From: Flavobacteriaceae bacterium
Lineage (GTDB): Bacteria > Bacteroidota > Bacteroidia > Flavobacteriales > Flavobacteriaceae
Assembly (NCBI GenBank): GCA_018669795.1
Contig: JABHSQ010000025.1
Coordinates: 1 to 64,000, forward strand
DNA: 64,000 nucleotides
Direction of reading: 5' to 3'
The notes beneath the pieces were generated by a model. That model had not been told where the DNA came from, made no database searches, and worked only from the letters and a program-made list of their open reading frames with translations. This document shows, one piece after another, positions 29,113 to 38,765 of the stretch (position 1 is the first letter of the stretch; every line of letters starts with the position of its first letter). Position numbers and translations under genes: made by a program.

Positions 29113-29216
29113 GCTACAAAAACTATTTTCCCATTTATTTAGAATGATTCTAGATTTATGTTCAATTATTCTTATAAAAAAAAGTGCAGCTCTTTCGATA
29201 TTCAAAAGTCTTTAAT

Positions 29217-29224
29217 TAAATTTG
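29217..29224 (+). promoter_or_regulatory. possible -7 promoter element for pepP
   Basis: TAAATTTG matches TAnnTTTG exactly, 22 bases before the pepP ATG. A weak TTTCG at 29193-29197 sits at the -33 spacing. Confidence 0.45.
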
Positions 29225-29246
29225 GAGAATTAAAATAATTAAAAGA

Positions 29247-30539
29247 ATGAAATATCACCAAATTGATTCGGCATTGTTTATTAAAAATAGAGTAAACTTT
29301 ATGGCTAAAATGAAGCCAAATAGTATTGCTGTGTTTAATAGTAACGATATATACCCAATTAGTGCAGACAGTACGATGCCTTTTCAGCAACATAGAGATA
29401 TTTATTATCTAAGTGGTGTTGATCAAGAAGAAAGCGTCTTGGTAATGTTTCCTGACGCAACTAATAAAAAACATCGCGAACTATTATTTTTAAAAGAAAC
29501 GAACGACCACATTGCTGTTTGGGAAGGCGAAAAATTGACTAAAGAACGAGCGCTAGAAGTTAGTGGAGTTAAAACTGTTTATTGGATTCATGAAATGGAA
29601 AAAGTAATGGCAGAATTAATGGCACAGTGCGATACGGTTCATGTAAATACAAACGAACATTATAGAGCTACTATTGAAACCGAAACAAGAGAAGCACGTT
29701 TTACTAAAAAACTCTTAAATAAATATCCAGCACATAGCGTTGCTAAAAGCAATCCTATTTTGCAAAGACTTCGATCCGTAAAGGATCCCATTGAATTGGA
29801 CTTGCTACAAAAAGCATGTGATATTACTGAAAAAGGAATGCGTCGAGTTTTAAATTTCGTAAAACCAGGAGTTAAGGAATATGAAATTGAAGCAGAATTT
29901 ATGCACGAATTTTTAAGAAATCGTTCAAAAGGTTTTGCATACACACCAATCATCGCCAGTGGTAATAATGCCAATGTTCTTCATTATATAGAGAACAATC
30001 AATCTTGTAATGATGGTGATTTAATTTTATTAGACGTAGGAGCAGAATACGCTAATTATAGTAGTGATATGACTCGAACCATTCCAGTAAACGGGAAATA
30101 CACCAAACGACAACGCAATGTTTATGACGCTGTAAATCGGGTAAAAAAAGAAGCTACAAAATTACTAGTTCCTGGAGCTATTTGGGCAGATTACCATATT
30201 GAAGTCGGTAAATTAATGACTTCAGAATTATTAGGATTAGGGTTAATTGATAAAGCAGATGTAAAAAATGAAGATCCGAATTGGCCAGCTTATAAAAAAT
30301 ATTTTATGCATGGTACTTCTCACCATATGGGATTAGATACTCACGATTATGGCTTGCTTTGGGAACCGATGAAAGCTAACATGGTTTTTACTGTGGAGCC
30401 TGGAATTTATATTCCTGATGAAGGCTTCGGGATACGGTTAGAGGACGATGTTGTAATTCAAGAAAGTGGGGAACCATTTAATTTAATGAGAAACATTCCA
30501 ATTGAAGCAGAAGAAATTGAAAATATTATGAATTCTTAA
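29247..30539 (+). CDS. pepP: Xaa-Pro aminopeptidase
   Basis: A metallo-aminopeptidase P that removes an N-terminal residue in front of proline; 430 residues. The N-terminal AMP_N domain begins MKYHQIDSALFIKNR. The creatinase/pita-bread domain carries the five dinuclear metal ligands: Asp (LLDVGAEY), Asp (SSDMTRT), His (HGTSHHMGLDTHD), Glu (VEPGIYI) and Glu (RLEDDV). It has no signal peptide, so it is cytoplasmic. Divergent from sdhC and followed by an alpha/beta hydrolase 58 bases later. Confidence 0.95.
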   Translation: MKYHQIDSALFIKNRVNFMAKMKPNSIAVFNSNDIYPISADSTMPFQQHRDIYYLSGVDQEESVLVMFPDATNKKHRELLFLKETNDHIAVWEGEKLTKERALEVSGVKTVYWIHEMEKVMAELMAQCDTVHVNTNEHYRATIETETREARFTKKLLNKYPAHSVAKSNPILQRLRSVKDPIELDLLQKACDITEKGMRRVLNFVKPGVKEYEIEAEFMHEFLRNRSKGFAYTPIIASGNNANVLHYIENNQSCNDGDLILLDVGAEYANYSSDMTRTIPVNGKYTKRQRNVYDAVNRVKKEATKLLVPGAIWADYHIEVGKLMTSELLGLGLIDKADVKNEDPNWPAYKKYFMHGTSHHMGLDTHDYGLLWEPMKANMVFTVEPGIYIPDEGFGIRLEDDVVIQESGEPFNLMRNIPIEAEEIENIMNS

Positions 30540-30597
30540 AACTTAGATTTTTATAGTAACCAATACCTTTAATTATTGTGGTAATAAATATATAAAA

Positions 30598-31374
30598 ATG
30601 GTTTCTTACTTCAATCAAGTCCCAATTCATTATACCATAACAGGAAAAGGTGCCTCTTTGGTCCTTTTACACGGCTTTTTATTAAGTGCTACTATCTGGG
30701 ATGAATTAGCATTAAAATTATCAAAGAAGAATAACGTAATTATAATAGATTTACCTGGTCATGGCAAAAGTGGTTGCATTGCTGAGACTCATACCATGGA
30801 ATTAATGGCTGAAGTCGTCAATTTTATATTAGAAGAAAACAATATTGATCAAGCAAGTTTTATAGGCCATTCTATGGGAGGTTATATTAGTCTAGCCTTT
30901 GCTGAAAAATACAGATCTAAAATAAATACACTGATTTTATTAAATTCTTCTACTGAAGAAGATGATCCAGAAAGAAAAATAAAAAGAGATAGCGCTATTA
31001 AAATTATTAAACACCACAAAGATGTTTTTATAAAAATGGCCATTATAGCATTATTCCCGGAAGATAAACAAAATAAATTCCAACATTATATAGGTAAATA
31101 TACGGAAGAAGCAAAAAGTTTTAAAGCTGAAGGTATTATTGCAGCCATTAGAGGAATGAAAAACAGAAAAGACCGAACTTCTGTATTAACATCTTTCAAT
31201 GGCAATAAGTTGATGATTTCAGGTATTGAAGATCCCTTAATACCTTTTTCTAATTCAGAAAAAATTTCAATTGAAAGTCAAACAAAATTATTTAAAGTGA
31301 ATTCTGGCCACATGAGCATTAACGAAAACATCGATGAAATTGTTACTGTTATGCATTTAATTGGCTATTTATAA
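30598..31374 (+). CDS. alpha/beta hydrolase
   Basis: 258 residues with the classic fold: oxyanion loop LLHGFLLSATIWDEL near residue 24, DLPGHGKSG near 51, nucleophile Ser92 in GHSMGGYISLA, acid in ISGIEDPLIP and His in NSGHMS. The family covers many esterases and related hydrolases; the substrate cannot be told. Cytoplasmic. It follows pepP and is convergent with thiL. Confidence 0.9.
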   Translation: MVSYFNQVPIHYTITGKGASLVLLHGFLLSATIWDELALKLSKKNNVIIIDLPGHGKSGCIAETHTMELMAEVVNFILEENNIDQASFIGHSMGGYISLAFAEKYRSKINTLILLNSSTEEDDPERKIKRDSAIKIIKHHKDVFIKMAIIALFPEDKQNKFQHYIGKYTEEAKSFKAEGIIAAIRGMKNRKDRTSVLTSFNGNKLMISGIEDPLIPFSNSEKISIESQTKLFKVNSGHMSINENIDEIVTVMHLIGYL

Positions 31375-31447
31375 CGCCTCATGCAATATATATTTATTCC
31401 AAGGTGGATTAAATTAATAGGTGATAAAAAAAACAGGAGTTTTTTAA

Positions 31448-32506
31448 TTATTCTTGATTACTATCTAATGAGTTCCATCCTCTAGCGATTAATGGAATTT
31501 TTTCATTGCCCCGAGTGATTAAATGAATTCCTTCTTTTTCGTTGGTGATATGTCCAATTATAGAAAGGTTTGGATTTGCTTTTATTTTTGGAAAGTCTTC
31601 CATACTTACTGTAAAAAGCAATTCATAATCTTCCCCGCCACTTAGTGCAATCGTAGTGCTGTCTAATTTAAACTCCTCGCAAGTAGAAATAACTTGTTGA
31701 TCTAAAGGTATTTTATCTTCATATAAGTTGCAACCTACTTTTGATTGCTTGCAAATATGTAATATTTCAGAAGACAAACCGTCGCTTATATCTATCATAG
31801 AAGTTGGTTTAACTTCTAATTCTTTTAACAATTCAGAAATATCTTTACGTGCTTCAGGTTTTAATTGTCTTTCTATCAAATAGGAATAATTATCTAGATC
31901 TGGTTGAGATTGAGGATTTACTTCAAATACTTTTTTCTCACGCTCTAAAACTTTTAAGCCTAAATAAGCAGCTCCTAAATCTCCTGAAACTACGAGTAAA
32001 TCATCTTCTTTTGCGGTATCTCTATAGACCACTTCACCTTTATTTATGATACCAATTGCAGTAATACTAATAATTAAACCCTTTTTTGAAGAAGTAGTGT
32101 CACCGCCAACAACATCAATATTATAATAGTTGGCAGCAGTATGAATTCCTTCATATAATTCTTCCAATGCTTCCACTGGAAAACGATTTGAAACACCTAT
32201 TGAAACTGTGATTTGACTTGCTTCAGCATTCATCGCATAGACATCAGATAAGTTTACAATGACCGCTTTATATCCTAAATGTTTTAAAGGCATATAGCTT
32301 AAATCAAAATGAACTCCTTCTACTAATAAATCTGTGGTAAGCACTATTTCTTTGGAAGAATCACAGGATAAAACAGCAGCATCATCTCCTATGCCCTTAA
32401 CAGTGCTTTTTTGGTTAATCTTAAAATTTTTAGTAAGATGATCTATTAAACCAAATTCGCCTAAATCTGAAATAGTTGTTTTTGATTCGTTTTTGTTTTC
32501 GAGCAT
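31448..32506 (-). CDS. thiL: thiamine-monophosphate kinase
   Basis: Phosphorylates thiamine monophosphate to thiamine pyrophosphate, the last step of cofactor synthesis. 352 residues of the PurM/AIR synthase-like fold. Seen are the GDDAAV motif (residues 40-45), TTDLLVEGVHFDLSYM, VNLSDVYAMNA, VVGGDTTSSKKG, VSGDLGAAYLG and the C-terminal SGGEDYELLF. Monocistronic by spacing; a terminator of the efflux operon lies just upstream. Confidence 0.95.
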   Translation of the reverse strand: MLENKNESKTTISDLGEFGLIDHLTKNFKINQKSTVKGIGDDAAVLSCDSSKEIVLTTDLLVEGVHFDLSYMPLKHLGYKAVIVNLSDVYAMNAEASQITVSIGVSNRFPVEALEELYEGIHTAANYYNIDVVGGDTTSSKKGLIISITAIGIINKGEVVYRDTAKEDDLLVVSGDLGAAYLGLKVLEREKKVFEVNPQSQPDLDNYSYLIERQLKPEARKDISELLKELEVKPTSMIDISDGLSSEILHICKQSKVGCNLYEDKIPLDQQVISTCEEFKLDSTTIALSGGEDYELLFTVSMEDFPKIKANPNLSIIGHITNEKEGIHLITRGNEKIPLIARGWNSLDSNQE

Positions 32507-32526
32507 AACATTTGTTAATGATTCGC

Positions 32527-32534
32527 AAAAATAA
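32527..32534 (-). promoter_or_regulatory. possible -7 promoter element for thiL
   Basis: Minus strand reads TATTTTTG, an exact TAnnTTTG, 20 bases before the thiL start at 32506. No convincing -33 box is visible at the expected spacing. Confidence 0.4.
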
Positions 32535-32550
32535 GTGTAAAATAGTTATA

Positions 32551-32586
32551 AAAAAAAATGCCAACAAAAGCATTGGTTGGCATTTA
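32551..32586 (-). terminator. intrinsic terminator of the RND efflux operon
   Basis: A 10-bp perfect stem (AAATGCCAAC at 32557-32566 with GTTGGCATTT at 32577-32586) is followed on the minus strand by a run of nine or more T. It lies 20 bases beyond the stop of the outer-membrane factor gene (32607). Confidence 0.88.
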
Positions 32587-32606
32587 AATATTATTTATGA
32601 ATAAAT

Positions 32607-34199
32607 TTAATTTTTTCTATTTTGACGCTCTTGTTTACGTCTTTTTATTTCTTCTTTTCGCTGTGATTTTTTCACTGCTTTCCTTTCTTGTTTTTCTTCA
32701 GGTGTTAAATGAAGATCAACAATTTGCCCATCATAAAAAAGATTTTCTTTATTAATTGATAAAACATCTACTCCTTGTTCATCTGCTAATTGCTGTGTGT
32801 GTTTTTCTAATTCCTCAGGTGAAATCCATCCACCACCAAGTGATTTATACAAAAATACATATGATGACAATAAACGTTGATAATTTTCTGAATAAGCCAA
32901 TTTAACATTAAACTCTACTCCTTGATTTTCAATTACTTCCAAATAACTTGTAACTCCTTGATAATATCTTTCTCTCGATAAATAACTTGCGTTACTTGCG
33001 GCATCTAACATCGCTTTATTGGCGTTTAATTCTTCTTTTAGACTAGAAAGTTCTATTAAAGAATTATCAACTTCTAATAGGGCATTAAGTACCGTATTTT
33101 CGTACATTAATAGAGATTGTAAGGCGTTTTCTCTTTCGATATCAACTCGTTTTTTATTTTTTCCCCATTCAAATAGAGGTGCTACCAATCCAGCACCAGC
33201 ACTCCAACCTAAGCCATTACTAACTAAACTTGAAAGCTCGGTACTCCCAACTCCTAAAATCCCTGTTAAACTTATGGCAGGAAACCGCATTGCTTGAGCA
33301 ACCCCAATATTAGCATTAGATGCTCTGTAATATTCTTGAGATTCTAAAATATCTGGACGTCTTTGTAATATTCCTGAAGGTATTCCGGTTGGAATAGTAT
33401 CTGGCAGCTTATAATCCTGAAGTGTTTTTAAGGTATAAATTGAGTCTGGAGTTTTTCCTAATAAAACACTTAGATTATTTTCAGTAAAAGCAATTGCTCT
33501 TTTAAATTGTGGTATCGAAACTTGAGCAATTGCTTTTTGTATCTGAGCTTGATTAACGTCAATAATGTTAGTATAACCTTCGTTAAATCTTTCTTGAATA
33601 ATTAATAAAGTACTATCTCTAAGTGCTAATGTACTTTCAGAAATATCCAAACGAGCTTTATAATCTATAAGTTGAAAATAATTGTAAACAACTTCACTAA
33701 TGAGAGAAATTTCTAGGGCTCTTTGACCATAAAACGTTGCTAATAACTGAGCTTGAGCAGCTTCATTACCTCTTCTGAATTTTCCCCAAAAATCAAGTTC
33801 CCAATTTACACCAGCAGAAGTACTAAATGTGTTTGATGGATTATTTAATTGAGTTAGTCCATTTACAAAGTCACCTCTATTAACACTGGCGTTAATAGCA
33901 AATTTGGGACCCATGTCTGCTTTTGTATAACCAACATTTGCTCTTGCTTGTTCTATTCTACTAGCTGCAATCTGTACATTTTTATTTTCTCGCAATGCTG
34001 TCACTATTAAGGTATCCAATACAGGGTCATTAAATAACTCCCACCATTTTAAATTAATAATGCTATTTGTGGTGTTATTAGAAAACCTAAACTCTTCAGA
34101 GGTCTTCTCCTCAGGTTGTAAAAAGTTGGGTCCTACTTTACAAGATTGAACCAAAAGAATTCCTATCAATAAAAATAGGTAGGTATAAATTTTCATCAT
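32607..34199 (-). CDS. efflux outer-membrane factor (OprM/NodT-type lipoprotein)
   Basis: 530 residues, the outer-membrane exit duct of a tripartite pump. The signal ends LLVQSC (Cys20) followed by KVGPNFLQPE, the usual NodT/OprM opening. Two OEP repeats follow: NWELDFWGKFRRGNEAAQAQLLAT and the matching VAPLFEWGKNKKRVDIERENAL. The C-terminal ~45 residues (from about 485) are unusual, a Lys/Arg/Glu-rich tail (EKQERKAVKKSQRKEE and onwards) beyond the normal end. The start codon overlaps the RND pump stop by one base (a second ATG lies 3 bases inside), so the genes are co-translated. Confidence 0.93.
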   Translation of the reverse strand: MMKIYTYLFLLIGILLVQSCKVGPNFLQPEEKTSEEFRFSNNTTNSIINLKWWELFNDPVLDTLIVTALRENKNVQIAASRIEQARANVGYTKADMGPKFAINASVNRGDFVNGLTQLNNPSNTFSTSAGVNWELDFWGKFRRGNEAAQAQLLATFYGQRALEISLISEVVYNYFQLIDYKARLDISESTLALRDSTLLIIQERFNEGYTNIIDVNQAQIQKAIAQVSIPQFKRAIAFTENNLSVLLGKTPDSIYTLKTLQDYKLPDTIPTGIPSGILQRRPDILESQEYYRASNANIGVAQAMRFPAISLTGILGVGSTELSSLVSNGLGWSAGAGLVAPLFEWGKNKKRVDIERENALQSLLMYENTVLNALLEVDNSLIELSSLKEELNANKAMLDAASNASYLSRERYYQGVTSYLEVIENQGVEFNVKLAYSENYQRLLSSYVFLYKSLGGGWISPEELEKHTQQLADEQGVDVLSINKENLFYDGQIVDLHLTPEEKQERKAVKKSQRKEEIKRRKQERQNRKN

Positions 34200-37100
34200 T
34201 AATTATTTGAAGATTCTAATTGTTGTGATTTTTCTTTATCTCTTTTCTTTTCATATCCAGCTATTTTACCAATAAAAACAAATAACATAGGATATAAAAA
34301 TACTCCAAGAAAAGTGGCTAATCCCATACCGCCAAATAAAGCCAATCCCATTACTTTTCTTGACTCTGCTCCTGCTCCAGTTGCAATAACCAATGGGAAA
34401 ACACCTAATATAAAAGCAAATGCAGTCATTAGTATAGGTCTAAACCTCGATTTTGCAGCAGTCATTGCCGCATCAAAAAGACTTGATCCATTTTTAAACT
34501 CATCATTTGCATATTCTATAATTAAAATAGCATTTTTGGCAGCCATCCCAATCAACATTACAAAAGAAACTTGAGCAAAAATATTATTTACATATGTTGG
34601 ACTTATTAATCTCCCTATCCAAAGCGCAAACAAGGCACCAAAAATTGCAAATGGTGTTCCCATTAATATAGAAAAAGGTAAAGACCAACTTTCATATTGA
34701 GCTGCCAATATTAAAAATACAAACATTAAAGAGAACGTTAGAATAATCCCTAAGGATCCTGAAGCTTTTTCCTCTTGAAAAGACATCGCATTCCATGCAT
34801 ATCCCATATCTTTAGGAAGTGTTTGGGCTGCTACTTCTTTTAAAGCATTTCTGGCGTCATCAGAAGTAAACCCTTCTGCTGGAGTTCCAGTTACCTCAAC
34901 AGTTCTATATAAATTAAAACGATTGGTATAGTCCGGACCATACATTGGTTTTATAGTGGCAACTGTAGACAATGGAACCATGTCTCCTTTATTATTTTTT
35001 ATAAAAAATGAATTGATCCCTTTTTCATCAAAACGGTATGCTGGTTCAGCTTCTATATATGTTTTATACAACCGTCCAAAACGAGTAAAATCATTGACAT
35101 ATGCGCCTCCCATATAGGCTCCAATCGTAGTATACAAATCGTTTAACTTGATACCTAATTTTAATGCTTTTGCTTTGTCTATATCCATAAATCGCTGCGG
35201 TACATTTGCTTGAAAAGTAGTATTTGCTCTACCTATTTCAGGACGTGCATTAGCAGCTTGTATAAATTTCATGGAGTTTTCAGCAAGGTATTCCGGTGTA
35301 TTTCCTCCTTTATCTTGAAGCATGATACTAAACCCAGATCCATTTCCTAAACCAGGAATTGCAGGAGGTCCAAAAGCAAAAACCTGAGCTCCTTTTACAC
35401 CAATTGCTAATTTTTTATTAACTTCCAACATCACTTCTTTAGCCGTTCGATCTCTTTCATCCCAATCCGTCATGGAAACGAATAAAAATCCTGTATTTGA
35501 AATCATTGCTCCAGAAAGTATACTATATCCTGTAGCTGTTGTTATATATTGAACTTCTGGAATATCTATTAAAATTTTTTCAATCTCTTTAGTAATCACA
35601 TCAGATCTTTGGAGAGATGCCGCATTAGGCAATTGTGTATTTACAAAGAAATACCCCATATCCTCTTCAGGAATAAATCCTCCAGGAACCAACGTTCCAA
35701 AAACACCAGCACCAACTGTCATTAAAATAATAAAAATAACAGATCTTTTCAATTTTCTTCCTAAAATACTAGCAAAACTCATATAAGAATCGGCAGTTTT
35801 ATCCATTCTCTCATTAAATTTTCCAAAAAACCATCCTAAAGGCCCTCTATAAGGTTTCGGCTCTTTTAATAATAGAGAACATAAAGCAGGACTCAATGTT
35901 AAAGCGTTTAAAGAAGATACCAATACTGAAACAACAATAGTTATTGCAAACTGTTGGTATAGCAATCCTGTGATTCCTGCCATCCCTGCAACAGGAATAA
36001 ATACTGCAACCAACACTAAGGTTGTTGCAATAATAGGAACAGTTACCTTTCGCATAGCAGCTAGCGTAGCTTCTTTAGCACTCATTCCTTTTGCAATATT
36101 TACTTGAACTGCTTCCACAACCACAATGGCATCATCTACTACGATACCAATAGCCAATACTAAGCCTAATAAGGACAATACATTTATAGTAAAACCAAGT
36201 GCAGGAAAAAACATAAATGCACCAATCAAGGATACTGGGATTGCTAATGTTGGTATTAAGGTAGCTCTCCAATCTTGAATAAAAATAAATACCACTAATA
36301 TTACTAATAGTAAAGCGATAAATAAAGTAACTACAATGTCATTAATTCCAGCCTCTATTGCTTTAGTGGTATCTAAAGAAACAGTATATTTTATACTTTC
36401 AGGAAATTCGCCAGCCAACAAACTCATTTCGTCTTTAATAGTTTGTGCTAATTCGGTTGCATTAGATCCTGGTGCTTGGTACAAAGCAATAATAGCTGAA
36501 GTTTTGCCATTTAACCTTGCTTTCATATTGTAACTTTCTACCCCTAAATCAATAGAAGCAATATCTTTCAATTTTACCTGAGAACCATCTTCTTCTGTTC
36601 TTATTATTATATTACCAAAAGCTTCTTCAGAGTTAAAACGTTCTGGAAGTCGAACTGTATAAGTAAAATCAGTGCCTGGTGGAGCAGGTTCTGCACCAAA
36701 CTTTCCTCCGGGAACTATTATATTTTGTTCATTAATTGCATTTATTATTTCAGGAACAGTAAGGCTTAATTGTGATAATCTATCTGGCTTTACCCATATT
36801 CTCATAGAATAATCTGAAGCTCCTAATACATCAACTCTCCCAATACCTTTTGTTCTTGCCAATTTATCTTTAATATTAATCAGCGCATAATTTCCTAAAA
36901 AATTTTGATCATATCTTCCGTCTGAAGTTAAGGTAACCAGCATTAAAATATTTGGTAAGGACTTTTGTGTTGTTACTCCAGATTTGGTTACTTGTGCAGG
37001 TAATTTTGCAGTAGCAGCAGATACTTTGTTTTGAGCTAAAACAGTATTCATATCAGGGTTTGTACCAACCTCAAATGAAATATTAATTGCCATACTACCG

Positions 37101-37366
37101 TCATTGGCATTGGTAGATTTCATATAAATCATGTTATCTACACCATTGATTTGTTGCTCTAAAGGAGTGGCAACAGATTCTTCGACACTAATAGCGTCAG
37201 CACCCATATAGGATGCTCTTACCTGTACAATTGGTGGAGTAAGATTAGGATATTGTTCTATAGGTAGCCCAATCAATGAAACTGAACCAATAATTACAAT
37301 TACAATTGCAATAACAATAGCTACTATAGGTCGATGTACAAAAAAGTTCCCTTTATCTTCTGCCAT
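34199..37366 (-). CDS. efflux RND transporter permease (HAE1/AcrB-type)
   Basis: The proton-driven inner-membrane pump of the tripartite system. 1055 residues, 12 transmembrane helices in two halves with large periplasmic loops. Landmarks include FFVHRPIVAIVIAIVIVIIG, GIGRVDVLGASDYSMRIW, ALGFTINVLSLLGLVLAIGIVVDDAIVVVEA with the charged residues of the proton relay, and ESRKVMGLALFGGMGLATFLG. Likely substrates are drugs or other hydrophobic compounds, but that cannot be read here. The adaptor stop is 2 bases upstream and the OMF start overlaps its stop, so the three form one operon. Confidence 0.96.
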   Translation of the reverse strand: MAEDKGNFFVHRPIVAIVIAIVIVIIGSVSLIGLPIEQYPNLTPPIVQVRASYMGADAISVEESVATPLEQQINGVDNMIYMKSTNANDGSMAINISFEVGTNPDMNTVLAQNKVSAATAKLPAQVTKSGVTTQKSLPNILMLVTLTSDGRYDQNFLGNYALINIKDKLARTKGIGRVDVLGASDYSMRIWVKPDRLSQLSLTVPEIINAINEQNIIVPGGKFGAEPAPPGTDFTYTVRLPERFNSEEAFGNIIIRTEEDGSQVKLKDIASIDLGVESYNMKARLNGKTSAIIALYQAPGSNATELAQTIKDEMSLLAGEFPESIKYTVSLDTTKAIEAGINDIVVTLFIALLLVILVVFIFIQDWRATLIPTLAIPVSLIGAFMFFPALGFTINVLSLLGLVLAIGIVVDDAIVVVEAVQVNIAKGMSAKEATLAAMRKVTVPIIATTLVLVAVFIPVAGMAGITGLLYQQFAITIVVSVLVSSLNALTLSPALCSLLLKEPKPYRGPLGWFFGKFNERMDKTADSYMSFASILGRKLKRSVIFIILMTVGAGVFGTLVPGGFIPEEDMGYFFVNTQLPNAASLQRSDVITKEIEKILIDIPEVQYITTATGYSILSGAMISNTGFLFVSMTDWDERDRTAKEVMLEVNKKLAIGVKGAQVFAFGPPAIPGLGNGSGFSIMLQDKGGNTPEYLAENSMKFIQAANARPEIGRANTTFQANVPQRFMDIDKAKALKLGIKLNDLYTTIGAYMGGAYVNDFTRFGRLYKTYIEAEPAYRFDEKGINSFFIKNNKGDMVPLSTVATIKPMYGPDYTNRFNLYRTVEVTGTPAEGFTSDDARNALKEVAAQTLPKDMGYAWNAMSFQEEKASGSLGIILTFSLMFVFLILAAQYESWSLPFSILMGTPFAIFGALFALWIGRLISPTYVNNIFAQVSFVMLIGMAAKNAILIIEYANDEFKNGSSLFDAAMTAAKSRFRPILMTAFAFILGVFPLVIATGAGAESRKVMGLALFGGMGLATFLGVFLYPMLFVFIGKIAGYEKKRDKEKSQQLESSNN

Positions 37367-37368
37367 AA

Positions 37369-38520
37369 TTATTTTTTCTTGGTTGATTGGTTTTTATACT
37401 CCGTCACAACAGGAATTACTACCAAACCTGGTTTTGCTTTTTGTAAACCTTCTAAAATGACTTGATCGTCACTTTTTATACCACTCTTGATAATGGTATA
37501 ACCAGGTATTTTTTCACCTATAACAACTTGAACAGTCTCTATCTTGTTTTCTTTATTCACGATCAAAACCGAGTACTGTCCTTGAAGTTCAATTAGACAT
37601 TTTTGAGGAACCAATAGCGCATCCTTAAGATCCATTACCTTAACTTTTACTATTACAAATTGGCCTGGTCTTATAATTTTATCTGGATTTGGAAAAGTGG
37701 CTTGAACTAAAATTGTCCCTGTTGAAGTATCAATATTTCTATCAATAAAATCTAGTAGTCCTTTTTGGTCAAATAAAGACCCATTAGACAAATATAATTC
37801 TACCGCTATTTTTTTAACCTCAGCGCCTTCAGTAGAATCTATTTGTGCTTTCGAATATTTTTCTGCAATTCTTAAATATTCATTTTCCGACAAGAAAAAT
37901 TGAACTCTTATGTTACTAATATCAGATACTGTATTCAAAATCACTGGATTTGGATTTTTACCTACAAATTCCCCTTCACGTGCTAATGTTCTGCCAATAA
38001 TACCATCAATAGGCGATAAAATTCTTGTATAACTTAAATTTATTTTTGCTATGTTTAAATCTGCGTTTGCAGCTTTTAAAGAAGATATAGCAGCATCTCT
38101 TTTTGCTTGAGCCATATCCAATTCCCTTTTACTGACTGCATCCAATGCAGCCAAAGGTTTTATCCTATTCAAATCGCTTTCTTTTTGTATTAAAAGTGTA
38201 TTTGCTTGTGCCACCATACTTTGTTTAACTACAACAGCTTCCTTTTGTGGATCAGGATTTATCACATATAATAATTTTCCTTTTTCAATATTTGATCCTT
38301 CCTTAAAATGGATTTCATCTAAAAAGCCTTCCACTCTAGCTCTAATAGGAATATCCTTTTCACCAAAAACTTGTCCAACAAACTCTTCATAAATAGGTAC
38401 TGTTTTTGTAGTAACCTTATAGACTTTTATTTTCTGAGGTGGGAGCACTTTTACACTCTCATCTTTACAAGAAAAAATAAGTGAGAGAGAGATAACAACA
38501 AATAATAATTTGATTTTCAT
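37369..38520 (-). CDS. efflux RND periplasmic adaptor (membrane fusion protein)
   Basis: 383 residues, lipoprotein signal ending LIFSC (Cys18). The architecture is typical: barrel-sandwich/lipoyl half (EFVGQVFGEKDIPIRARVEGFLDEIHFKEGSNIEKGKLLY) near residues 47-90, alpha hairpin about 95-155, second lipoyl half with LSYTRILSPIDGIIGRTLAREGEFVG and a beta-barrel with LIRPGQFVIVKV. First gene of the efflux operon. No regulator gene is adjacent; 245 bases of upstream DNA to the next, divergent gene presumably hold the promoters of both. Confidence 0.95.
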   Translation of the reverse strand: MKIKLLFVVISLSLIFSCKDESVKVLPPQKIKVYKVTTKTVPIYEEFVGQVFGEKDIPIRARVEGFLDEIHFKEGSNIEKGKLLYVINPDPQKEAVVVKQSMVAQANTLLIQKESDLNRIKPLAALDAVSKRELDMAQAKRDAAISSLKAANADLNIAKINLSYTRILSPIDGIIGRTLAREGEFVGKNPNPVILNTVSDISNIRVQFFLSENEYLRIAEKYSKAQIDSTEGAEVKKIAVELYLSNGSLFDQKGLLDFIDRNIDTSTGTILVQATFPNPDKIIRPGQFVIVKVKVMDLKDALLVPQKCLIELQGQYSVLIVNKENKIETVQVVIGEKIPGYTIIKSGIKSDDQVILEGLQKAKPGLVVIPVVTEYKNQSTKKK

Positions 38521-38765
38521 TTTATGAGTATAAATTTTGAATAAGCTAATATAAAAATTAAAGTCTTGACAGTTTTATAATTTAAGATATTTTAAAAAAT
38601 ACAATTTATACCTTTAGCCTATTATTAACAATAATGTGGTAGGGTAAATTAGAATTAAATTGTTCTTTATAAAGAATTACAATTTTTTAAGAATCTAATA
38701 AGTTTGAAATAGAATACATTAGTTTGTGTTAAATTGCAAAAGTTTAAAATTAATAATAAAACGAT

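Noticed and set aside
38521-38765. RNA gene or regulator in the gap between the efflux operon and the choice-of-anchor B genes
   Set aside because: A/T-rich with no hairpin, open frame or clear promoter that I could support; it presumably holds divergent promoters only.
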